This document shows, piece by piece, positions 7,882-15,245 of a DNA stretch of 33,811 nt. The notes under the pieces are model-generated. The model saw nothing but the letters and a program-made list of their open reading frames with translations, was not told the DNA's origin and ran no database searches. The DNA comes from Bacteroidota bacterium (GTDB lineage: Bacteria; Bacteroidota; Ignavibacteria; Tepidaquicellales; Tepidaquicellaceae): NCBI GenBank assembly GCA_018266845.1, contig JAFDZO010000036.1:6366-40176 (forward strand), given 5' to 3'. Positions within the stretch are counted from its first letter, which is position 1. The number at the start of each line of letters is the position of its first letter. A program made the position numbers and the translations under genes.

Positions 7882-8550
7882 ATGGAAAAGTTATTACTTG
7901 ATATAAAAGATATAAGAAAATCCTATAAGATAAGCAAAGAGAAAAATCTTGACGTGCTTAAGGGAATAAATTGTCAGATAAACAGGGAAGAAATTGTTGC
8001 TATCGTTGGTAAATCCGGCGCAGGGAAAAGTACTCTTCTTCATTTGATGGGCACACTCGATACACCTGATTCCGGGAAAATATTTTTCGATGGAACCGAT
8101 GTTTACTCTATGAAAGAAAAGCAGCTTTCAAAATTTAGAAATAGCAAGATAGGATTTATATTTCAGTTTCATCATCTTCTGCCGGAATTTACTGCACTGG
8201 AAAATGTTCTGATTGCTTCAATGATTTCCGGCAAGGAAAATAAAGATAAGGCAATTGAGCTTTTGAAAGAAGTAGGATTGGAAGACAGAAAAAATCACAG
8301 ACCGAATGAACTTTCCGGCGGAGAGGCGCAGCGAATTGCAATAGCGAGAGCGTTGATTAACTCACCTGACTTGATACTTGCAGATGAACCGACAGGAAAC
8401 CTTGATACACAAAATGCAGATGGAATAATGAATCTTATTTTTAATTTAAGAGATAAATTAAAGCAGACATTTATTATTGTAACTCACAATGAAGAGTTTG
8501 CAAACAGGTGCGACAGAGTTATACGAATGAATGACGGGTTAATTGTTTAA
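7882..8550 (+). CDS. lolD: LolD-type ABC transporter ATP-binding protein
   Basis: This is the ATPase partner of the permease encoded just upstream. The start at the ATG at 7882 gives MEKLLLDIKDIRKSY; an in-frame ATG at 7846 would overlap the permease gene and add 12 unconserved residues. The 222-aa product has Walker A GKSGAGKST (43-51), Q-loop Gln95 in FIFQFHHLLPEFTALENV (typical of the LolD/MacB/FtsE subfamily), signature LSGGEAQRIAIARAL (from 144), Walker B LILADEP (164-170) and the switch His in VTHNEEFA. It is cytoplasmic and peripheral to the membrane. LolD is favoured over MacB/FtsE by the neighbouring permease. Confidence 0.85.
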   Translation: MEKLLLDIKDIRKSYKISKEKNLDVLKGINCQINREEIVAIVGKSGAGKSTLLHLMGTLDTPDSGKIFFDGTDVYSMKEKQLSKFRNSKIGFIFQFHHLLPEFTALENVLIASMISGKENKDKAIELLKEVGLEDRKNHRPNELSGGEAQRIAIARALINSPDLILADEPTGNLDTQNADGIMNLIFNLRDKLKQTFIIVTHNEEFANRCDRVIRMNDGLIV

Positions 8551-8554
8551 CTTA

Positions 8555-8582
8555 TTTACAATTTCTTAACAGATATTTAACC
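8555..8582 (+). promoter_or_regulatory. Candidate Pho box upstream of pstB
   Basis: Three hexamers lie in direct orientation at exact 11-bp spacing: TTTACA (8555-8560), TTAACA (8566-8571) and TTAACC (8577-8582), each separated by 5 nt. This is the TT(A/T/C)ACA-N5 pattern described for PhoP/PhoB-type response regulators. The site is 41 nt upstream of the pstB start codon and downstream of the lolD stop, which fits phosphate-starvation control of pstB-phoU. The match is by eye. Confidence 0.6.
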
Positions 8583-8622
8583 TGTAAAAATTTTATTTTT
8601 ACTAAACTACAATCCTAATTAA

Positions 8623-9381
8623 TTGAAACCTATTAAAATTCACGTAGAAAATTTAGATTTATTTTACGGGAACGTTCAGGCTTTAAAAAAAATCTCATTA
8701 GGATTGGAGCCAAATAAAGTTACCGCTCTGATGGGACCATCGGGCTGCGGCAAGTCAACGTTCCTTCGCACATTAAACCGCATGAATGATTTAATTGATT
8801 CATGCAGGATTGAGGGCACAATAGAAATAGACGGTGAAAATATTTACAGTAAAGATGTTGACGTAGTTGCGCTGAGAAAAAAAGTAGGAATGGTTTTTCA
8901 GAAATCGAATCCTTTCCCGAAATCAATTTACGACAACATCGCTTACGGTCCGCGAATTAACGGAGTAACCAAGAAAAAAGAGCTTGATGAAATTGTAGAG
9001 CAAAGCTGCATAAAAGCAGCGTTGTGGAATGAAGTTAAGGACAGGCTTAACGAATCGGCTATAGGTCTTTCAGGAGGACAGCAGCAGAGAGTTTGTATTG
9101 CAAGAGCGCTTGCTGTGAATCCTGAAGTATTGCTAATGGATGAACCTGCTTCTGCATTAGACCCTATTGCAACTGCAAAAATTGAAGAGCTTATTTACGA
9201 ACTAAAGAGCATGATAACAATTGTAATAGTAACTCACAATCTTCAGCAGGCAGCAAGAGTAAGCGATAAGTGCGCGTTCTTTTTATCGGGAGAGCTTGTT
9301 GAGTTTAGCTCTACAAGAAAAATGTTTACGAAACCTATTGACGAAAGAACGTTAAGATATATTTCAGGCAAGTTCGGGTAA
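8623..9381 (+). CDS. pstB: Phosphate ABC transporter ATP-binding protein PstB
   Basis: PstB powers high-affinity phosphate import through the PstCA channel. The start is TTG at 8623. The 252-aa product has Walker [10 protein letters not shown] (38-46), the PstB-specific stretch [20 protein letters not shown] (92-111), signature LSGGQQQ (149-155) and Walker B LLMDEP (170-175). The typical ending [12 protein letters not shown] matches the usual C-terminus ending in YxxGxFG. The next gene is phoU, the normal partner, but pstS, pstC and pstA are not in the window; upstream is the Lol-type transporter. A candidate Pho box precedes it. Confidence 0.96.
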   Translation: MKPIKIHVENLDLFYGNVQALKKISLGLEPNKVTALMGPSGCGKSTFLRTLNRMNDLIDSCRIEGTIEIDGENIYSKDVDVVALRKKVGMVFQKSNPFPKSIYDNIAYGPRINGVTKKKELDEIVEQSCIKAALWNEVKDRLNESAIGLSGGQQQRVCIARALAVNPEVLLMDEPASALDPIATAKIEELIYELKSMITIVIVTHNLQQAARVSDKCAFFLSGELVEFSSTRKMFTKPIDERTLRYISGKFG

Positions 9382-9423
9382 GATGTTTCAAAGTATAATT
9401 TATAAATTTTATTTTTATCTATT

Positions 9424-10110
9424 ATGTATCAGTATCTAGAAGAAGAATTAGACCAGCTCCGCACAAGAATTATTAAAATGGGCAGCTTAGTTGAAGAGCA
9501 GATAGAGCTTGCATTTAAGGCATTATATGAGCAGAACCTTGAGCTTGCAAATATCGTAATTGACCGCGATGACAAAGTTGATAAGTACGACGTGAAGATT
9601 GATAAACAATGCCAGAGAATTTTTGCTTTGACACAGCCCGTTGCGATAGACCTGCGTCTTATTATGTCTGCTATGAATATAAATAATGACCTTGAACGCA
9701 TGGGTGATATTGCCGTAAACATTGCCGAGCGTGTAATGAATTTTATAAGCTATCAGGATTTGCTTGAAAGAATCGAGCTTCCCGATATGACGAAGAAAGT
9801 TCAGTCAATTGTAAAAGGAGCAATTGATTCATTTGTGAATAACGATGCAGAGATGGCTGCCGATATAATAAAACTGGATAGAGTAATTGATAAGGCATAT
9901 GAAGAGACATTCGATAAACTGATACATGAGATGTCGGAGAATAAAGAACTGATAAAGCCCTGCTCACATGCAATAACGCTTTTGAAAAATATCGAAAGAC
10001 TTGCAGACCACTCTACGAACATAGCCGAGGATGTAATATTTTTAGTTGATGCAAAGATAATAAAGCACAGAAAAAGCCAGGATAAAGATGACGATGCTCC
10101 AATCTCTTAA
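9424..10110 (+). CDS. phoU: Phosphate signalling protein PhoU
   Basis: PhoU is a cytoplasmic all-helical protein that links the Pst transporter to the PhoR/PhoB-type two-component system and restrains phosphate uptake. The 228-aa sequence shows the two-fold repeat of the family, each half with a metal-binding ExxxD motif: NNDLERMGDIAVNIAE (Glu91, Asp95) and KNIERLADHSTNIAED (Glu191, Asp195). It starts 42 nt after pstB and is likely co-transcribed with it. No histidine kinase or response regulator gene is nearby. Confidence 0.95.
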   Translation: MYQYLEEELDQLRTRIIKMGSLVEEQIELAFKALYEQNLELANIVIDRDDKVDKYDVKIDKQCQRIFALTQPVAIDLRLIMSAMNINNDLERMGDIAVNIAERVMNFISYQDLLERIELPDMTKKVQSIVKGAIDSFVNNDAEMAADIIKLDRVIDKAYEETFDKLIHEMSENKELIKPCSHAITLLKNIERLADHSTNIAEDVIFLVDAKIIKHRKSQDKDDDAPIS

Positions 10111-10171
10111 TTTTTTTTCATTGTAAAGACTTTTGAGATTAAATATTATTATTAATATTTAATCAATACTT

Positions 10172-12097
10172 ATTATACAGACTACTCTAAAATACTGCCG
10201 TTTATTTTTCATCGCTGTTATAATTTTAACTTCCACAAACTGTTATTCTCAATCCGATACTTCCCGCAGAATAACTTTCGACTCTTTAAAAATAAAAAAT
10301 ACGACACGACTTTCATCTGAGTCGGATACGATTCCTTACAATGATTTTATATGGAGTGACAAAAGAAATGTTTCGGAAGTATTGAATGGAAAAGCAGGAT
10401 TTTTTGTAAAGAATAAAGGATTAGGCATGTATAATCAAATTTATTATAATAAATTTGGTGATAATAATTTAGGTTTTTTTAAAGACGGGATACAATTAAA
10501 CAATAATATCTTTGGTTTTTTTGACGAAGAATTGATTTCGATAAATGAGGTAGATAGAATTGAATTAATATCGGATATTAGTTCTTTTATATACGGCATT
10601 AACACGCATGGAAAATCAATCAACATAATCACAAAAGATATTTTTTCTTCAAAACCTTTCTCACAGCTTCGATATTCTCAGGATAGATACGGCTCTTTAT
10701 TTGCTGACGCATCGTTTACAATTCCTTTTTCAAAAAAATTTAATTTTCTTATTAGAGCTAATAATCATTCTTTGGATGGTAAATATACTAACTCAGATTT
10801 TAGCGCGTGGAGAGCAAATGGCAGAATAAGCTGGTATCCCTCTTCACTTTGGAGCTTCAAGCTGGATTTTAATTACTCAAAAATTTCCAGAGGGATAAAT
10901 GACGGCTTAGATTATTACACCAAAGATTTAAGTAAAGATTCCATCATAAATATTTTACGTGATGCTAAAGCCCCTGTTATAGATTCCCTGGGTAGAGAGG
11001 AAAACCGTAATTATAACGTTTCTCTCTCCGCCTTCTCAAATAAATTTGGAGCAAACTCTTTGTTAACTTCGCAATTTTATTATACACATTATTATAGAAG
11101 CTTTTCAGGTAAGCCATACGCAATTCCTACACCTGTTTTGCGCATTAATGAAAATTATTACTCTGAAGTCTTAGGTCTAAATTTGAAATATGCCAAAGAA
11201 ATTATTTTTGAAGACAAACAATCGTTAAATCTTACATTTCTTAATAATTATTATTGGAATTTTTATGATGTTTTTTACGAACCTGTTGATACGAATATAA
11301 CGAATAAAAAGATGAATAACTCTTTTGGATTTTTTTCTGCTAAGGCAAATTATAAATACGACAGGTTTTCCATTTCGGCTATGGCGAAGGAAGATTTTGT
11401 CTTTTCAGATTCTCAGAATAAAAACGCCTTCAGCTACGGCGGAGAGCTTAAATTTAATTTTATCACTGACAATAATTTTTCTCTCGGGATTTTCACAGGA
11501 ATAAATCAAATTAATTACCTTAACGTATATTATTTTTCCTTTGATTACCCCATCTTTCAAAAGTACTCGTACCACAGTTTTGAATCCGGTATTGAAATGA
11601 ACAGCAAAAATTTGTGCGCGCTGCTTTCATTTAACCGAACAGCAGATTTATCTACGGCAAAGTTTAACTTCAAATCAGTTGTCTCTAAATTTGCTATAGA
11701 TTCGGAAACAGAATTTAAAGTAGATAATTTTTCGGGCACCCTTCCCTATTTTTCAAAAAACGATGTTTCATTTTCCGATAAATTTTTTAAAGATAAACTA
11801 AACTTAAAAATCGGAGTAAACTTTAAGTTTATATCAAATTTCAAAGGGAATATAGTTTATCCGCAAACTCCCTTTACATCAACTTATGCTGACCAATACA
11901 ATTTTTACAGTATGAACACCAAATTCATTTCAGACTTTTACATTGGCGCAAGAATAGGTCATGCAAATGTTAACTTCACAGTAGCGAATATTTTTAACAG
12001 TTTTTACTTTGATACTTTTATGTTTCCTTCAGATGACAGAGGAGGGCTAGGCGGAGCGGTTTCGCGATTTACAATTGTGTGGGACTTTATAAACTAG
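10172..12097 (+). CDS. TonB-dependent-receptor-like outer membrane protein, non-canonical start
   Basis: The first standard start in this frame is TTG at 10382, but the frame is open back to a stop at 10160-10162 and the upstream codons encode a convincing Sec signal peptide: LKYCRLFFIAVIILTSTNCY followed by SQSD. No ATG, GTG or TTG occurs in that stretch; ATT at 10172 or ATA at 10175 are the available codons. I place the start at 10172 provisionally. After the signal, VSEVLNGKAGFFVKN, FFKDGIQLNN, INEVDRIELI and GKSINIITK follow the plug-domain pattern of TonB-dependent receptors. A beta-barrel of roughly 430 residues rich in alternating aromatic strands follows. I see no carboxypeptidase-like N-domain and no clear TonB box. 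The substrate is unknown; phosphate-related import is possible only by proximity to pstB-phoU. The 3' end overlaps the converging GT9 gene by 11 nt. Confidence 0.7.
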   Translation: MIQTTLKYCRLFFIAVIILTSTNCYSQSDTSRRITFDSLKIKNTTRLSSESDTIPYNDFIWSDKRNVSEVLNGKAGFFVKNKGLGMYNQIYYNKFGDNNLGFFKDGIQLNNNIFGFFDEELISINEVDRIELISDISSFIYGINTHGKSINIITKDIFSSKPFSQLRYSQDRYGSLFADASFTIPFSKKFNFLIRANNHSLDGKYTNSDFSAWRANGRISWYPSSLWSFKLDFNYSKISRGINDGLDYYTKDLSKDSIINILRDAKAPVIDSLGREENRNYNVSLSAFSNKFGANSLLTSQFYYTHYYRSFSGKPYAIPTPVLRINENYYSEVLGLNLKYAKEIIFEDKQSLNLTFLNNYYWNFYDVFYEPVDTNITNKKMNNSFGFFSAKANYKYDRFSISAMAKEDFVFSDSQNKNAFSYGGELKFNFITDNNFSLGIFTGINQINYLNVYYFSFDYPIFQKYSYHSFESGIEMNSKNLCALLSFNRTADLSTAKFNFKSVVSKFAIDSETEFKVDNFSGTLPYFSKNDVSFSDKFFKDKLNLKIGVNFKFISNFKGNIVYPQTPFTSTYADQYNFYSMNTKFISDFYIGARIGHANVNFTVANIFNSFYFDTFMFPSDDRGGLGGAVSRFTIVWDFIN

Positions 12098-13154
12098 GCT
12101 TACTCTTTAATAAAATTTCACAGGCTTCAAAAACATCTTCAACTGTAATCATTTTCATACACTTAAATTCATCTTTTCCTTCCCAGGTACATTCAACAGG
12201 TTTAGGGGAGTTATAAAAACACGGGCTGCATTCCAGATCTTCTCTTACAATTAAATGCTTTGTTCCCCATGGAAAAAGCTCAAGTGCATTTGTATAGCCG
12301 AAAATCCCTACAGTAGGAATTTTGAAAGCGGCAGCGCTATGAAGGAAAGCAGAATCATTTGACACAAAAAGATTGCAGAACCTCATTCGAGCCATAGAAT
12401 CCATATAATTTGAAGTAGAAGCAAGCACCCCCATTCCTCCGAGAAGCTCATCAATTTCTAAATTCAAATCAAATTCGTTACCGAACAATAATATCTTTGC
12501 ATTATACTTTTCTTCCAGTAATCTGCCTAGCATTACGAATTTCTCTTTATCCCAGCGTTTATGAATATGATTTTTTAAAACTGCTGAACCTGCATGAAAA
12601 CCCACAAGTGTTTTATTTTGCAAATCATTTTCTCTTAACCAATCTTCAGAGTTTTTTTTATCTGATTGGCTTAAAAAAATCTCCAGACCTTTAACTTCAT
12701 TCTCCTGCATTGGCGCAAGTTGTTTTACCAAATCAAAATTCTGTAAAACATTATGGCGGTTAGGGGTTTCATTAACCGTAACATTATTTAAAATTTCGAA
12801 TCTCCAGAAATCAGTATGAGTATAATCATGCGCCAGACGTTTTTTAGCGCCAAGGAAAAAGTTTACGACGTTATATTCGGTTCTATTGGAAGGATAAACG
12901 TTTATTGAAACATCATAATTGTTTTTACGGAGGGCAAATATTTCCCCAATGGATTTTAATTTCGACTGCTTTAAAAAATTTATATGATAAATTTTATTTA
13001 CGAAAGGGCTATGCTCGTACATTTCCTTAACAGATTTAAACATCACAAGCATATCAATTTCAGCTGAAGGAATTTTTTCTTTGAGCAAACGCAATGACGG
13101 AGAGAACATAAGAGCATCGCCGTTACCGGATAGCGCGTTTATTAAAATCTTCAT
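12087..13154 (-). CDS. Glycosyltransferase family 9 (heptosyltransferase-like)
   Basis: GT9 enzymes add ADP-activated heptose or related sugars to LPS-type glycans at the cytoplasmic face of the inner membrane. The 355-aa product starts MKILINALSGNGDALMFSPS, matching the family N-terminus (GxGDxL...P). The C-terminal Rossmann domain has VGFHAGS, KRWDKEKFVMLGRLL and SNDSAFLHSAAAFKIPTVGI, the donor-binding region of GT9. It begins 4 nt after the stop of the upstream GT-C gene, so the two form one operon. Cysteines near the C-terminus (CSPCFY, ECTWEGKDEFKC) are typical of many GT9 proteins. The acceptor cannot be read from sequence. Confidence 0.85.
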   Translation of the reverse strand: MKILINALSGNGDALMFSPSLRLLKEKIPSAEIDMLVMFKSVKEMYEHSPFVNKIYHINFLKQSKLKSIGEIFALRKNNYDVSINVYPSNRTEYNVVNFFLGAKKRLAHDYTHTDFWRFEILNNVTVNETPNRHNVLQNFDLVKQLAPMQENEVKGLEIFLSQSDKKNSEDWLRENDLQNKTLVGFHAGSAVLKNHIHKRWDKEKFVMLGRLLEEKYNAKILLFGNEFDLNLEIDELLGGMGVLASTSNYMDSMARMRFCNLFVSNDSAFLHSAAAFKIPTVGIFGYTNALELFPWGTKHLIVREDLECSPCFYNSPKPVECTWEGKDEFKCMKMITVEDVFEACEILLKSKPSL

Positions 13155-13158
13155 AGGG

Positions 13159-15156
13159 TTACTTCATTTCAGGGGCAATCTGGTTTAATCTTTCAAGTGT
13201 TTTGTTTGCATTTTCTGTGTCGCCTTTTTGCACATATACCGAATAAATTCCGGCAAGTGCATTTACATTATAATAGCTATCTGCTTCCAAAGCTTTTAGG
13301 TAATACCTGAAAGCTTCCTCCTTATTTCCTGCCTGCATATAAATATCTCCGAGATACTGATAAGGAGCTCCAAAAAATGGCGGCGCCTTATCTATAGCGC
13401 TGTTAAAAGCCCGAATTGATTCCTGCTTATTTTTGTTAAGCATATTCATACCGTAACTGAATTCACCTGCAAATTTTTTATTATAATTTGGATTTACAGA
13501 GAAATTATTTTTAAACGACGCTATCTCCTGCTCCGGTCTTCTTTTATAAACGACATCACTGAATCTTTGTTCTTTAACTGAAAATGGATAGGCATAATAT
13601 CCCTTCAAGAAATCATCAGTAGTAACCATCGCAATCTCTGCATATGCGCTTGGTTTTATGCCGGTTGAAAAATAAATGTAATCAGGTTTTCTTGAAAGCA
13701 CGTACTCAGGATTATATCTGCGCTCCTTCCAGTTCAATACTAATGAATCTACTTCAGGAATATGCTGTGGTTTATGAGCAATAGTTTCATCGGTAAGCCC
13801 AAGGTTATCAATAACAATCACATCGGAAAAATATGAAACTGCTCCAATAGTTGTCGCAGCAAGAACTAAAGGTCTTCCCAATTGAGTTTGCTTATTTTTA
13901 AACCACAGACCGGCTGATTTCATTTTTTCAACAAGACCATTTTCCGTTTCAACATCTTTTTTAATCGCCTCTTTCTGATTGTTGTAATTTATTATTCCGA
14001 GTATAATCGAAACACCCAAGGCTATGGCTAAGCCTGTTTTGATTGAACCGGAACCTTTACTTTTCATTCTGAGAGCCACATCTTCAAGAAACTTACCGAA
14101 TAAAATATAAATAAGAGGAAGCACCGGAAGGAAAAACCTAAACTGCTTCAAAACGTCTCCCCCCACAACAATTATATAAATTGAATAAAATATTATAAGC
14201 AAGTACATCAATGAAACCTCAAAGAAGTTTTCTTTTTTCTTAAACAAGAATAGCGGCAGGGCAAATACAACTCCATAAAGCATATATGCTTCAAAGAAAT
14301 TTTTGAAATACGTCCAGCCGGCTGTGAGGTATGTTATGCTGAATCCCGTCTTCGCGTAAGCTGTATTCGGGAAAGGATAGCCGTAGTAGCTCAATCTGAA
14401 GAGCATTAATAAAGCAGTTGGGATTATATAAGCTGCGTAAGTAATCAGATTATTCTTTGAAAAAATATCTTTTATAAAACCTGCTTTATGCTCTCTGATT
14501 GAAATTATAACTTTGTGTAAAATAATCAATCCGAAGAAATACAATCCTTCGGGGCGTGTAAGCGATGCAAGAAAAATATAAATAGAAAACAAATAATTCG
14601 GCGCGCCGGAATTTTTGTTTTTTATATAGTAAAATATTCCTGCGAGCACAAACGCAATAAACATCCCGGTTTCCATTCCGCTGATTGCCCAAAAATTAAA
14701 TGCTCCTGTTAAAACCATTAATACAACAGGAATAAAATTGAACAAGTAAGAAGACTGGACGGTTTTTCCTTTATTATTTTCTTCTTTAAACTCTACTAAT
14801 GATGAAATTTTAAAAATCTGAAACAGCGCTAAAATACTGAAGCCCAGACTAAGATACTGTGATATGCTTTCAATATTCATCTTCATTGCATAGAATACAC
14901 TAAGTATAAGCACCCAAAGCAAGTTTGTATATCCTTCAACTCTTTCGCCCGGATTAAATACTAAACCTTTTCCTTCGACGAAGTTCTTCACAAAACGGAA
15001 ACTGATATACGAGTCATCCTGTATAAACTTAACTTCATTGCATAAATAAATAAAGACTACAGATAAGGCTGCCAGTAAAAAATAAATTACAGGTTTGTTA
15101 TCTTTTGATTTAGGCGGAGTATTAATTGCAGCTTTTGAAGAAGACTGTTTTGCCAT
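13159..15156 (-). CDS. GT-C membrane glycosyltransferase with C-terminal TPR
   Basis: This 665-aa integral membrane protein has a short polar cytoplasmic N-terminus and roughly ten hydrophobic segments up to about residue 400. The first extracytoplasmic loop carries QDDSYISFRFVKNFVEGKG and FNPGERVEGYTNLLW (Asp47, Asp48), a pattern shared with AftB-like arabinofuranosyltransferases and related GT-C enzymes that use polyprenyl-phosphate sugars. A soluble periplasmic domain follows, ending in TPR repeats (about 590-660: PYQYLGDIYMQAGNKEEAFRY region). It is directly upstream of the GT9 gene (4-nt gap) and downstream of the DUF2723 gene, though a terminator hairpin lies between those two. Specificity is unknown; AftB resemblance concerns the motif, not the substrate. 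Confidence 0.7.
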   Translation of the reverse strand: MAKQSSSKAAINTPPKSKDNKPVIYFLLAALSVVFIYLCNEVKFIQDDSYISFRFVKNFVEGKGLVFNPGERVEGYTNLLWVLILSVFYAMKMNIESISQYLSLGFSILALFQIFKISSLVEFKEENNKGKTVQSSYLFNFIPVVLMVLTGAFNFWAISGMETGMFIAFVLAGIFYYIKNKNSGAPNYLFSIYIFLASLTRPEGLYFFGLIILHKVIISIREHKAGFIKDIFSKNNLITYAAYIIPTALLMLFRLSYYGYPFPNTAYAKTGFSITYLTAGWTYFKNFFEAYMLYGVVFALPLFLFKKKENFFEVSLMYLLIIFYSIYIIVVGGDVLKQFRFFLPVLPLIYILFGKFLEDVALRMKSKGSGSIKTGLAIALGVSIILGIINYNNQKEAIKKDVETENGLVEKMKSAGLWFKNKQTQLGRPLVLAATTIGAVSYFSDVIVIDNLGLTDETIAHKPQHIPEVDSLVLNWKERRYNPEYVLSRKPDYIYFSTGIKPSAYAEIAMVTTDDFLKGYYAYPFSVKEQRFSDVVYKRRPEQEIASFKNNFSVNPNYNKKFAGEFSYGMNMLNKNKQESIRAFNSAIDKAPPFFGAPYQYLGDIYMQAGNKEEAFRYYLKALEADSYYNVNALAGIYSVYVQKGDTENANKTLERLNQIAPEMK

Positions 15157-15185
15157 TTTATAAATTGATTACTTATTAAAATAAA

Positions 15186-15215
15186 AAACGACTTTGCAGT
15201 TTCACAAAGTCGTTT
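15186..15215 (-). terminator. Intrinsic terminator of the DUF2723 gene
   Basis: An 11-bp perfect stem (AAACGACTTTG 15186-15196 / CAAAGTCGTTT 15205-15215), 8-nt loop; on the minus strand it is followed by TTTTTTAT. It lies 30 nt after the DUF2723 stop. Confidence 0.85.
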
Positions 15216-15245
15216 ATTTTTAAATCATAAATTTTAAAGAACCAT

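Noticed and set aside
10382..12097. Annotating the TonB-like gene from TTG 10382.
   Set aside because: It would cut off a clear signal peptide and the first plug residues encoded in the same frame upstream.
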